Below, one piece after another: positions 53,781 through 62,000 of a stretch of DNA of 64,000 nucleotides. The notes under the pieces were generated by a model. The model made no database searches, was not told the DNA's origin, and was given only the letters and a program-made list of their open reading frames with translations. Each line of letters starts with the position of its first letter. The first letter of the stretch is position 1. Position numbers and translations under genes: made by a program. This stretch comes from UBA1181 sp045617845 (GTDB lineage: Bacteria; Bacteroidota; Bacteroidia; Bacteroidales; Paludibacteraceae): NCBI GenBank assembly GCA_045617845.1, contig JAZLJL010000084.1:4876-68875 (forward strand), in the 5' to 3' direction.

Positions 53781-54533
53781 ATGTTAGAGATAAAGAATTT
53801 GCATGCCAGCATCAATGGCAAAGAGATTTTGAGGGGAATTAACCTGTCGGTCAAGGCAGGTGAAGTACACGCCATCATGGGACCTAACGGTTCCGGTAAG
53901 AGCACATTGTCTTCCGTATTGGCGGGCGACCCGACTTTCACGGTTACCGAAGGTGAAGTTTACTTCAACGGGAAAAACCTATTGGAGCTCTCACCGGAAG
54001 ACCGTTCCAGGGAAGGTATTTTCCTCAGCTTCCAATATCCCGTGGAGATTCCCGGCGTCAGTATGGTGAACTTCATGCGCACCGCGGTAAACGAACATAG
54101 GAAATATAAAGGATTGGACCCCATGTCGGCTTCCGACTTCCTCAAACTGATGCGTGAAAAGAAGGAATTGGTGGAATTGGACAATAAATTGGCTAACCGT
54201 TCCGTCAACGAAGGTTTCTCCGGAGGCGAAAAGAAACGTAACGAGATATTCCAAATGGCGATGCTGGAACCTAAATTGTCCATTTTGGACGAAACGGACA
54301 GCGGATTGGACATAGATGCCTTACGCATCGTCGCAAGCGGCGTAAACAAACTTAAAAACGCCGACAACGCCAGCATCGTGATCACCCACTACCAACGTCT
54401 GTTGGATTACATTGTACCGGACATCGTCCATGTCCTCTACAAAGGCCAAATAGTGAAGACTGCAGGAAAGGAACTGGCGCTTGAACTGGAAGAGAAAGGA
54501 TATGACTGGATTAAAAAGGAATTGGGCGAATAA
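53781..54533 (+). CDS. sufC: Fe-S cluster assembly ATPase SufC
   Basis: A 250-residue ABC ATPase of SufBCD. Walker A is GPNGSGKST, the signature is SGGEKKRNEI and Walker B is LSILDETDSGLD, all intact. ATG 53781 gives the standard MLEIKNLHAS start; the frame extends upstream to 53730 through the low-complexity tract but is not coding-like. Eleven bases separate its stop from sufD. Confidence 0.97.
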   Translation: MLEIKNLHASINGKEILRGINLSVKAGEVHAIMGPNGSGKSTLSSVLAGDPTFTVTEGEVYFNGKNLLELSPEDRSREGIFLSFQYPVEIPGVSMVNFMRTAVNEHRKYKGLDPMSASDFLKLMREKKELVELDNKLANRSVNEGFSGGEKKRNEIFQMAMLEPKLSILDETDSGLDIDALRIVASGVNKLKNADNASIVITHYQRLLDYIVPDIVHVLYKGQIVKTAGKELALELEEKGYDWIKKELGE

Positions 54534-54544
54534 TTGAATCGAAT

Positions 54545-55888
54545 ATGTCTGTAGAACAATCATACATAGATATTTATAAGCAATACGGCGACGTCATCAA
54601 GAAGAACAGCGCCGACCCCATGAACGCCCTAAGGGATGAAGCGTTCGCATCCTTCCAAAAGACCGGATTCCCTACCCAACGACAAGAGGATTTCAAATAC
54701 ACCAACCTGAGCGAACAATTCGCGGTTAACTACGGCATGAACCTCAACAGAATTGAGCTGAAAGAGAATTTCCGTTGCGACGTTCCGGGTATTAACGCTT
54801 ATCTTTTCTACATCGTCAACGATACTTTCTTCTGCCCGCCCGAAAGCATAAAAGCGATGGATGAATTACGCGAAAAAGGCGTTTCCATCGGTAGTTTAAG
54901 GGAGTATTCAAAAACAGAACCCAAGTTGGTGGCGGCATATTACGGTCAAACGGCGAGTTGCGGGAAAGATCCTTTGGTCGACTTCAACACTAGTTTCGCG
55001 CAAGATGGCTTTTTCCTTCACGTTCCGGACAACACCGTTCTCGATAAGCCCATCCAACTTATCTGCGTCATGACCGGGAAAGCCCCGATGTTAGGTAATC
55101 AACGCAACTTAATCATCATAGGGAAAAACGCGCAAGCGAAACTTTTGCTGTGCGCCCACACCAGAGGGGAAATCGAACAACTTTCCAACCGCGTGACTGA
55201 AGTTTTCGTCGATGAAAACGCCGTTTACGACCATTATAAATTGGAGAACACACATTCGAAGTCAGTCAGCTTGGCTTCGCTCAACATCAAGCAGAAATCA
55301 GGTTCCGAACTGATTGTGAACGACATCACACTCCATAACGGTCTCACAAGAAACAGAATCGTAATCGATATCGACGGGGAACATTGCCAAACTACCTTGA
55401 GCGGAATGGCAATCGGCGACGCCAAACAACACATCGACAACTCGACACTTATCAACCACAACTTTCCTAACTGCAAAAGCAAGGAGTTGTACAAATATGT
55501 GCTTAATGACGAGGCGAAAGGCGCATTCTCCGGTAAAATCATGGTGGCAAAAGGCGCCTACAAAACGGAAGCGTACCAAACCGACCGAAACGTCTGCATG
55601 TCGCCTACCGCCCGCATGTACACACAACCACACTTGGAAATCTACGCCGATGACGTTAAGTGTAGCCATGGAGCCTCAACGGGAAGAATCGATGAAACGG
55701 CACTTTTCTATCTTCGTTCAAGGGGTATCCCGGAAGCTGAAGCGAGAATGTTGCTGATGTTCGCCTTTGTGAGCGACGTGCTGGATAACATCCGCATAGA
55801 AGCCGTGAAAGATAAGATCAGGATGCTCGTCGAGCAACGTTTCCGCGGTGAGCTTTCCCACTGCAGCGGATGCGGGGCTTGCAAATAA
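54545..55888 (+). CDS. sufD: Fe-S cluster assembly protein SufD
   Basis: A 447-residue SufD, partner of SufB and SufC. The beta-helix core and the region KCSHGASTGRIDETALFYLRSRGI-like (55.66-55.73 kb) are typical. The chain ends HCSGCGACK, three cysteines in a C-x2-C-x2-C pattern that may bind a metal or simply mark the lineage. Usually sufS follows; here the transcript ends in a strong hairpin instead. Confidence 0.95.
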   Translation: MSVEQSYIDIYKQYGDVIKKNSADPMNALRDEAFASFQKTGFPTQRQEDFKYTNLSEQFAVNYGMNLNRIELKENFRCDVPGINAYLFYIVNDTFFCPPESIKAMDELREKGVSIGSLREYSKTEPKLVAAYYGQTASCGKDPLVDFNTSFAQDGFFLHVPDNTVLDKPIQLICVMTGKAPMLGNQRNLIIIGKNAQAKLLLCAHTRGEIEQLSNRVTEVFVDENAVYDHYKLENTHSKSVSLASLNIKQKSGSELIVNDITLHNGLTRNRIVIDIDGEHCQTTLSGMAIGDAKQHIDNSTLINHNFPNCKSKELYKYVLNDEAKGAFSGKIMVAKGAYKTEAYQTDRNVCMSPTARMYTQPHLEIYADDVKCSHGASTGRIDETALFYLRSRGIPEAEARMLLMFAFVSDVLDNIRIEAVKDKIRMLVEQRFRGELSHCSGCGACK

Positions 55889-55922
55889 AGGGCGATTTCA
55901 TCGAGAATAATAACAAACACAA

Positions 55923-55961
55923 TACACCCCGAAAGTTGGTCAAATAACTTTCGGGGTGCAT
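55923..55961 (+). terminator. Terminator after sufBCD
   Basis: CACCCCGAAAGTT and AACTTTCGGGGTG form a 13-bp stem with a short loop, 35 bases after the sufD stop. The following sequence (CATTATCT) has only a weak T content, but the stem is strong enough to call it. Confidence 0.75.
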
Positions 55962-56061
55962 TATCTCTGCATTCAATTATCCATGGATTTTAAAAGGCGA
56001 ATCATTATTGGCAAAAACGAACCATGTTCTATTATTTGTCGTCTATCCCACAATAATAATT

Positions 56062-56427
56062 CTAAAATATTTTCCTTCCGTGTATCGCCTCATGTTCATC
56101 CCTCATGACGGGAAGAATATTGTTCAACGCATTATTCGTTTTATTCCTATCGATATGATGAACATCCATCTGAGGATTAAGTCGAAACACGTCAAAAAAT
56201 GTATACGCCATTAAGAAGTGAACCTTATACGATTTGTATTTCAAACGTATACGGTAATAGCCAGAAGGAGTAAAGATAGGTTCCAGAAATTTTTGTTCCT
56301 TCTCAGACCATATTGTTCCATTCTCACCAGCATAATAAGCATATAATCCATACTCTGCGCTGTAATATGGAGCCAATGGTATTCCCATAAACCTCACACC
56401 ATCCTTATAATCAACTTGACCTCTCAT
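56062..56427 (-). CDS. HNH endonuclease (NUMOD4/HNH_3-like)
   Basis: A 121-residue protein. The first half resembles a NUMOD4-type strand pair (GLYAYYAGENGTIWS, then GYYRIRLKYKSYKVHF). The C-terminal part is an HNH motif: MDVHHIDRNKTNNALNNILPV ending in DEHEAIHG. Freestanding proteins of this type are often homing-endonuclease relatives. ATG 56427 is used. A 22-codon signal-peptide-like frame lies just upstream in another frame, so the true N-terminus may have been lost (see findings). Confidence 0.82.
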   Translation of the reverse strand: MRGQVDYKDGVRFMGIPLAPYYSAEYGLYAYYAGENGTIWSEKEQKFLEPIFTPSGYYRIRLKYKSYKVHFLMAYTFFDVFRLNPQMDVHHIDRNKTNNALNNILPVMRDEHEAIHGRKIF

Positions 56428-56429
56428 CT

Positions 56430-56498
56430 CTATGAATTCATATCATTTCCTTGCATACATAAGAGCAGCAAAGAAATTAGCGTAAAGATTTTCTTCAT
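56430..56498 (-). CDS. Signal-peptide-like short frame upstream of the HNH gene
   Basis: ATG 56498 opens MKKIFTLISLLLLCMQG, a textbook signal sequence, then NDMNS and a stop at 56430. The HNH start follows two bases later in a different frame. Either it is a leader peptide or the 5-prime end of an exported gene cut off by a frameshift. The HNH frame is also open a few codons upstream (YEFIE), which supports a broken join. Confidence 0.4.
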   Translation of the reverse strand: MKKIFTLISLLLLCMQGNDMNS

Positions 56499-56710
56499 AC
56501 ACTTAGAATATTAGAATTATACATCAAAATCACATAATTAAACACTTTATTTGCGTCATTCCACAAAATTAAACAAATTTTAAATTTCCACACAAACGCC
56601 AATCTAAAGACAACGTTTTAGACAAACAAGTGATTGCCCCCCAAATTGAGAAAACATTTTTTGTCATAATATATGAAGAGCAGGCCATAAACTCGTCCAA
56701 CAACAATACG

Positions 56711-56770
56711 AAAATCTTCAACACATTGAAGAAATTTACGTAAAATTCTTCAGTTCGTTGAAGATTTTTA
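56711..56770. repeat. 60-bp near-palindrome, copy 1 (3-prime side of AAA/DUF4143 gene)
   Basis: AAAATCTTCAAC and GTTGAAGATTTT form perfect 12-bp outer arms, with inner TTGAAGAA and TTCTTCA arms around a CG centre. It aligns without gaps to 57941-58000 at about 53 of 60 positions. It overlaps the last codon of the ATPase gene. Confidence 0.9.
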
Positions 56771-57910
56771 CGTTTCAGCCAAATATTCCAAATAATTTTC
56801 CCTTGACAAAACAGTATATGACGCATTGGGATAGGCTGTCGAGAAGGCTATCGGACATTTAGGTCTCTTATCACCCCATTTGATTTCAAAAGCCTCTATC
56901 GAAGAGTCGTCCGAACACTCTATCAAGTCAATCTCCTGTTTATCATACGTTTTCCAAAAATAAAATTCGTGGTGCAATCGTCCATTATGATTACGTTTCA
57001 TACGTTCGCTTATGAGATAATTCTCCCACATAGCGCCCACGTCCTGACGAAGGGAGAGCGGAGAGAAATTGTTTATCACAGCATTTCTAACACCGATATC
57101 ATAGAAATACCATTTACCAGCCTTCGATATCTCCTTACGAAGATTTCTCGCATAACCACCCACTCGATAAATAACATAAACCATAGACAAGAGATCCAGA
57201 TACTTCTCCACCGTATTACGGCTCAAACCTATCTGTTTCCCAACTTCATCGTAAGAGACCTCGCTTCCGATCTGGAAAGCGATTAGACGAAGAAGATCAA
57301 CCATTTTACTAGCACTTTTCAAGCCATCCACAGAAAGTATGTCCTTCAACAAATAAGCATCCACTAAGGAATGCAGATAATCAGCCCTGTCTCTATTCGA
57401 TTCCGCCAAAACCACGTCCGGATATGCGCCATACAACAAACGGTTCTCTAGATTTTGACGAGTCTTCAGAAGAGATTCAGTCGCACTGATTTCAGCCTGC
57501 GAAAAAGGGGTAAGCAAGAACTGAGAGGCACGTCCGACAAGCGGCTCTCCTGCTTGATTCTTCAGGTCGAAAGAGGAAGATCCGCTGGCGACCACCCTAA
57601 TATTTGGCACCTCATCCACAATCAGTTTCAATTTTTTTCCTATCTCCGAGACATGCTGTGCTTCATCAATGACCAAGAGGTCATATCCTTCCAACAATCT
57701 CTTATAATTTGCGATACTACAATTGTCCAACAAAGCGCGAGCATCCGCATCCTCACCATTTAGGACAAGAGGATGACCACCGACCTTAGAAATCAACTGA
57801 GTTATCGCAATAGTCTTTCCTGTACGACGTGCGCCGAACAATAGGACTGCCTTATTGGGCTGCAACTTTTGCACCATCTCTGATACTATATGCCTCTCCA
57901 AATATTCCAT
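56768..57910 (-). CDS. AAA ATPase with DUF4143 domain
   Basis: A 380-residue protein of the AAA_14/DUF4143 type. Walker A is LLFGARRTGKT and Walker B is DLLVIDEAQHV. The sensor region VVASGSSSFDLK and the DUF4143 half, with KWYFYDIGVRNAVI and a PDDEXK-like fold end (EIDLIE, EAFEIKWG), are all clear. The role of this common prokaryotic family is unsettled; defence and toxin-control roles have been suggested. ATG 57910 matches the usual MEYLERHI start. Copies of a 60-bp near-palindrome flank it, one of them overlapping its promoter. Confidence 0.9.
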   Translation of the reverse strand: MEYLERHIVSEMVQKLQPNKAVLLFGARRTGKTIAITQLISKVGGHPLVLNGEDADARALLDNCSIANYKRLLEGYDLLVIDEAQHVSEIGKKLKLIVDEVPNIRVVASGSSSFDLKNQAGEPLVGRASQFLLTPFSQAEISATESLLKTRQNLENRLLYGAYPDVVLAESNRDRADYLHSLVDAYLLKDILSVDGLKSASKMVDLLRLIAFQIGSEVSYDEVGKQIGLSRNTVEKYLDLLSMVYVIYRVGGYARNLRKEISKAGKWYFYDIGVRNAVINNFSPLSLRQDVGAMWENYLISERMKRNHNGRLHHEFYFWKTYDKQEIDLIECSDDSSIEAFEIKWGDKRPKCPIAFSTAYPNASYTVLSRENYLEYLAET

Positions 57911-57929
57911 ATCTAACCTGTTATTATGG

Positions 57930-57937
57930 CAAAAATA
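57930..57937 (-). promoter_or_regulatory. Candidate -7 box for the AAA/DUF4143 gene
   Basis: On the minus strand TATTTTTG matches TAnnTTTG, 20 bases before ATG 57910. The -33 (TTTC, 57958-57961) falls inside the second near-palindrome, so a factor bound there would block transcription. Confidence 0.5.
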
Positions 57938-57940
57938 GCT

Positions 57941-58000
57941 AAAATCTTCAACCAATTGAAAAAATTTATATAAATTTCTTCAGTGCGTTGAAGATTTTTA
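57941..58000. repeat. 60-bp near-palindrome, copy 2 (5-prime side of AAA/DUF4143 gene)
   Basis: Aligned copy of 56711-56770 in the same orientation, about 88 percent identical by eye over 60 bases. It is again an imperfect palindrome with AAAATCTTCAAC and GTTGAAGATTTT ends. It lies between the ATPase promoter -7 box and the next gene. Confidence 0.9.
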
Positions 58001-58049
58001 CGTCACAAACCAGATATTCAAAAATATTTAGAATCAAAATATCTTCGCA

Positions 58050-58190
58050 TCATTCGCTTTCTATCTCTCCGTGTAAAACCAAATACATTCTTAAAGTAGG
58101 ATTACCAATATCAAATTCCGCTTTTTCAAAGCCAACTTTAATGTAGAAATTAAGTGCGTCTAGTATTATTCCCCGATAATAAAATATGAC
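58050..58190 (-). pseudogene. Possible remnant of a GNAT acetyltransferase C-terminus
   Basis: The frame reads ALNFYIKVGFEKAEFDIGNP and RMYLVLHG before a stop at 58050. The A-x-x-FY-x-K-x-GF pattern is the C-terminal signature of GNAT N-acetyltransferases. Upstream residues in the same frame do not continue the fold. It overlaps no certain gene. It may be a decayed fragment; coincidence cannot be excluded. Confidence 0.3.
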
Positions 58191-58308
58191 GAAACACGGA
58201 AATTTTTTGCATATATCAAATATTATTCCTATTTTCAACGATAATAAGTTGTTAATGTGAACACTACCGAATATTGAAACTAAACTATATAACCAAATTA
58301 GAAGGCTT

Positions 58309-58615
58309 ATGAAGAAACTGTTTATCCTATTAGCGGGACTTTCCGTGGCCCTATTCAATTGCAAAGATGACGATTCGAACAATAACTGTACTTCCGAACA
58401 CCGAAAAGATGAGACAAACCATCGAAAATAGCAAAGAGGAAGAGGAAAGATGCTGGAAAATGACAGTAAGTATCATGGGGCAAATAAGCATCAACTACGA
58501 ATTGATGACAGAATCCGAAATTCAAACGATGGTATCAACCATGAAAAGCCAAGGCGTCGACGTTTCGGTGGAAGAGGCATCCGCTTCCGACGAAGACAGA
58601 TGCGAAATGGATTAA
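58309..58615 (+). pseudogene. Small lipoprotein gene split by a frameshift
   Basis: ATG 58309 opens MKKLFILLAGLSVALFNCKD with a lipobox (LFNC) and an Asp-rich stretch, then stops at 58431. In the next frame an Asp/Glu-rich sequence continues to 58615 (ENSKEEEERCWKM, VEEASASDEDRCEMD). A one-base shift at about 58367-58420 joins them into a lipoprotein of about 100 residues. The cause may be a real mutation or a sequencing error. No family recognised. Confidence 0.6.
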
Positions 58616-58637
58616 TACATTATAAACTAATAAATTA

Positions 58638-58672
58638 GGAAGGCGTACCCATGAACGGCACGCCTTCCTTGT
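58638..58672 (+). terminator. Terminator after the frameshifted lipoprotein gene
   Basis: GGAAGGCGT and ACGCCTTCC pair with a loop of about a dozen bases, followed by TTG and an AT-rich stretch. A second hairpin, GATGGC and GCCATC, follows at 58687-58708. Confidence 0.65.
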
Positions 58673-58708
58673 ATATAAAAAAAACAGATGGCATCCGAAG
58701 ACGCCATC

Positions 58709-59041
58709 CGACCCCAATAAAATCAAAATCATTGACAACAAACAAATCATAAGACTACCATTCCCTAAAAGAAACCTGTCCTAAATAGGGAGAAATCTTC
58801 TGTCGGTTTTTCCCTAACAATCTTTTCACAATCGTTTAATGTAGAACCGAAATATAATCTACTCATTAATTAACAACCATTGCAAATATAGAGGAATAAG
58901 GGTTAAGCTCCCCGTTAAAAATAAACCAAAAGAATGGATAAATTTGTCAAAACATATTAGATATAACAGCAATTTTTTCAATATAAAAAGACAAAAAAAG
59001 ACCTTTCTATCGGGGGAAAGAGAACCATTTCGGGAAACAAA
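58709..59041. other. Intergenic region without recognised gene
   Basis: About 330 AT-rich bases between the lipoprotein terminators and the helicase stop. Nothing codes convincingly and no long repeat or tRNA was seen. Confidence 0.5.
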
Positions 59042-62000
59042 TTAACCTTCACGTTTCAAGAACAGATCCGCCAAAAGGACCGCTGATTCTTCCTTATCGT
59101 CACTCCCCTTCCAAGCCACAACAAAACGTGTCTTAGCGAACTGGGGTACATAGCCATTTTTCATAATCTCCTGCACCACACTCTTTGCCTTAGCGGACAA
59201 CGACGCTACGCTTTGACCATCTTGATTCTTCAAATAGAAATTATCATAAATAAGCTTATCTCCACAACGCAACCCCAAGATGAGCCGTTTCTTGTCCTTG
59301 AAAAAATCCAAATAGACATCCTTATGGGAGAGTTGTATCACCAATTCATCGGGTTCATCGTACTTTTTCGTATCCAAACGGTATTCGTCACAAAGGGTAC
59401 GGAAAGGAGAAAAGAGTTGATTATCACAATGGATGAAAAGACAGTTCTTCGCCCGGGTGAATCCGACGTACAAACTACGGCGAGTGTCATCCGTCATAGA
59501 GCGATAGTTGGACAACATCATATAGACCGTATCAAACTCACGCCCTTTCGCCTTATGAATCGTAGAGACATACATCATCACACCATTCTCCTGACAAAAA
59601 TCCTCCACGTTCGACTCGAAGACGAAATCCGTCAAATCGCTTCTATACTTCACCTTCTCGTTAATCGCCTCAAACTCCGAGAAGAAATTACGCAATAGAT
59701 TCAACATCTCTCCCTCCCCATAGAGTTGAAGAGTCTTCTCTCTGGCGGATAGCCATAAAGTTTCAGGGATAACAGGCGTTTTAAGATCTTTATCAATTAA
59801 TTTCAAGAAGTAACGGATTTCAGCCAAATTAGAGAAACGGAAACCGTCCATCGACTGAATCAGCTTCGCTTTCAGACCATGGCGGTTCAACAGACAAACT
59901 ATTCGAAGCGCCTCTTCGTTCGTCCGCGTCAGAACACACGCTTTCTCACCCTTGCAAGTGGATATAATCTGGTCGACCAACGGCTGCTCCATATGAACAC
60001 CAGCCCCATACTCCGTAATGGAGACGAAACCCTTCTCATGGCGCATCGAAACGATAGGCGCCGATTTCATGCGGACAGAAATCTGCTGGACGAAAGCGTT
60101 AGCCAAACGTACCACGCCCTCGCTGCTCCGGTAATTCTCAACCATTTCGTACTTTGATGCGCCGAACTCGTCAATCATCGAACGCATATAGGCAGAGTCA
60201 GCCCCTCTGAACTGATATATATTTTGATCATCGTCACCAACTGCGACGACACGCATCTCCTCGTTACGGCTCATCAAAGCCCGCACCAAAGAGAACTCGG
60301 TCTCATCCATATCCTGCGCCTCATCGATGACAAGCACCGTCTTATTAATCCTACCCGGCTCCACCTCACCCAATTCAATCATGGAAGCGGCCTTTTGAAC
60401 CACATCGCCGGCATCCTCCAAATTACCTACTTTCCCGATCAAATCGAAACAATAGGAGTGGAAGGTCTTGATTTCGACATAATGAGCCGCATTCCCGATC
60501 AGCGCCAGCAGACGTTTCTTAAACTCGGTCGCGGCGGCCCTGGAGAAGGTCAACATCAGCAACTGTTCATGTTTCACATCCTCCAACAACAATAACGAAG
60601 CCAACTTATGGACCAAGACCTTCGTCTTACCGCTACCCGGTCCGGCAGCCACTACAATATATTTGGAACGGCTATCCTGAATGATGTTTTTCTGCAAAAC
60701 GGACAACTCCCCGAATAGTTGCTCATATTTGGCAGGCGTGATGTTCTTCTCAATCTCAGTGGCACGCTTTCCGGCGAAATAAGTCGAAATGAATTTTTTG
60801 AAATCCATCTGGAAGTAATCCTGAACGAACCGCAAAGCAGCGTTATAATCCCTCACCATTAGATTCGCATATTCGCCCACGATGTGGATTTGACGGATTT
60901 TCTGTTTGTAGAACTCATCCAACATCCGGTAATCCTCCATCTTATATCGATATTTATTATCGACCAAACGCTGTATCTCCATAGCGTTGTACAAAACCAT
61001 GAAGCCACCTTCAAGTTTCATCGCACCAATTTTAGAGAGATAGAGCAAGGCATCCTGCACATCCTCCAACTGAAGCTTCTCCTGCGGGGCGAAAAGCGAT
61101 TGGGAATGTTGAGCATTGTACTCCTTCAACATACTAGTAAGGGAGAACTGAACCAATGCGGCATCCTTTCCAGGAGTATTGACCGCCAACTGATAGAAAC
61201 GATGTATAAAGAAATCGCAAGCCATCAACCTTCGGCTCTGTTTCTCCAAAATCTTATCCTTCGATTGCGACAATACCACACGTATGCTATCATTGGCGAC
61301 CACCTCATACTTACGCAAGTAACCCTTCACTGTAAGAAAGTAAAATAACGTACGAATTGATTTCACCGACGAATCAGTCACACCATTCAACGCAGCTTGT
61401 TCGTTCAACTCCTTATAAGAGAACTCTATTTCATGCTCCTCCACACGTTGCAACAAATATTTCTCCAATGCAGCGAAACGATGGAAAATTTGGAGCGAAC
61501 GATTCTCAGTTTTATCGATGAAAGCGGACATATCTTGCGAATCTGCCAAGATACCATCCTGCCGCATCAGATTAACTGCCGACACCACCGCCGTCTTTGT
61601 CATGCCCAAAATATCCGCCAAATAATCGACACGAGACTCCGCCTCATCGTTTTGCGAATTTTCAATACTTCTGCAGGATATCAACGATTTAATGATACGG
61701 ATAGCGTTCACCCGTGTCTCTTCGTCGAAAAGAGGTGAATCCGTCAACCTTTTCCGAGCCTCATCCATATTCTTCACCATGATACCCGTAGCGAAGACAT
61801 GCGGCACATTGTTGCCCCTAGTGATATAGCCGGCATCCTCCAAAGCAGCCACCGCCGTGCGCACACGCGTCTCAACGTCGGCCACGCTATCATCCCAGCC
61901 AGCCTCACGCGCTATCTCAAGCGCAGAACAACTGATACTCTTCCGTTGCCTTGTAAAACCCTTAATCGCACTCCAAACCTGCTGAATCTCGCTAATACTC

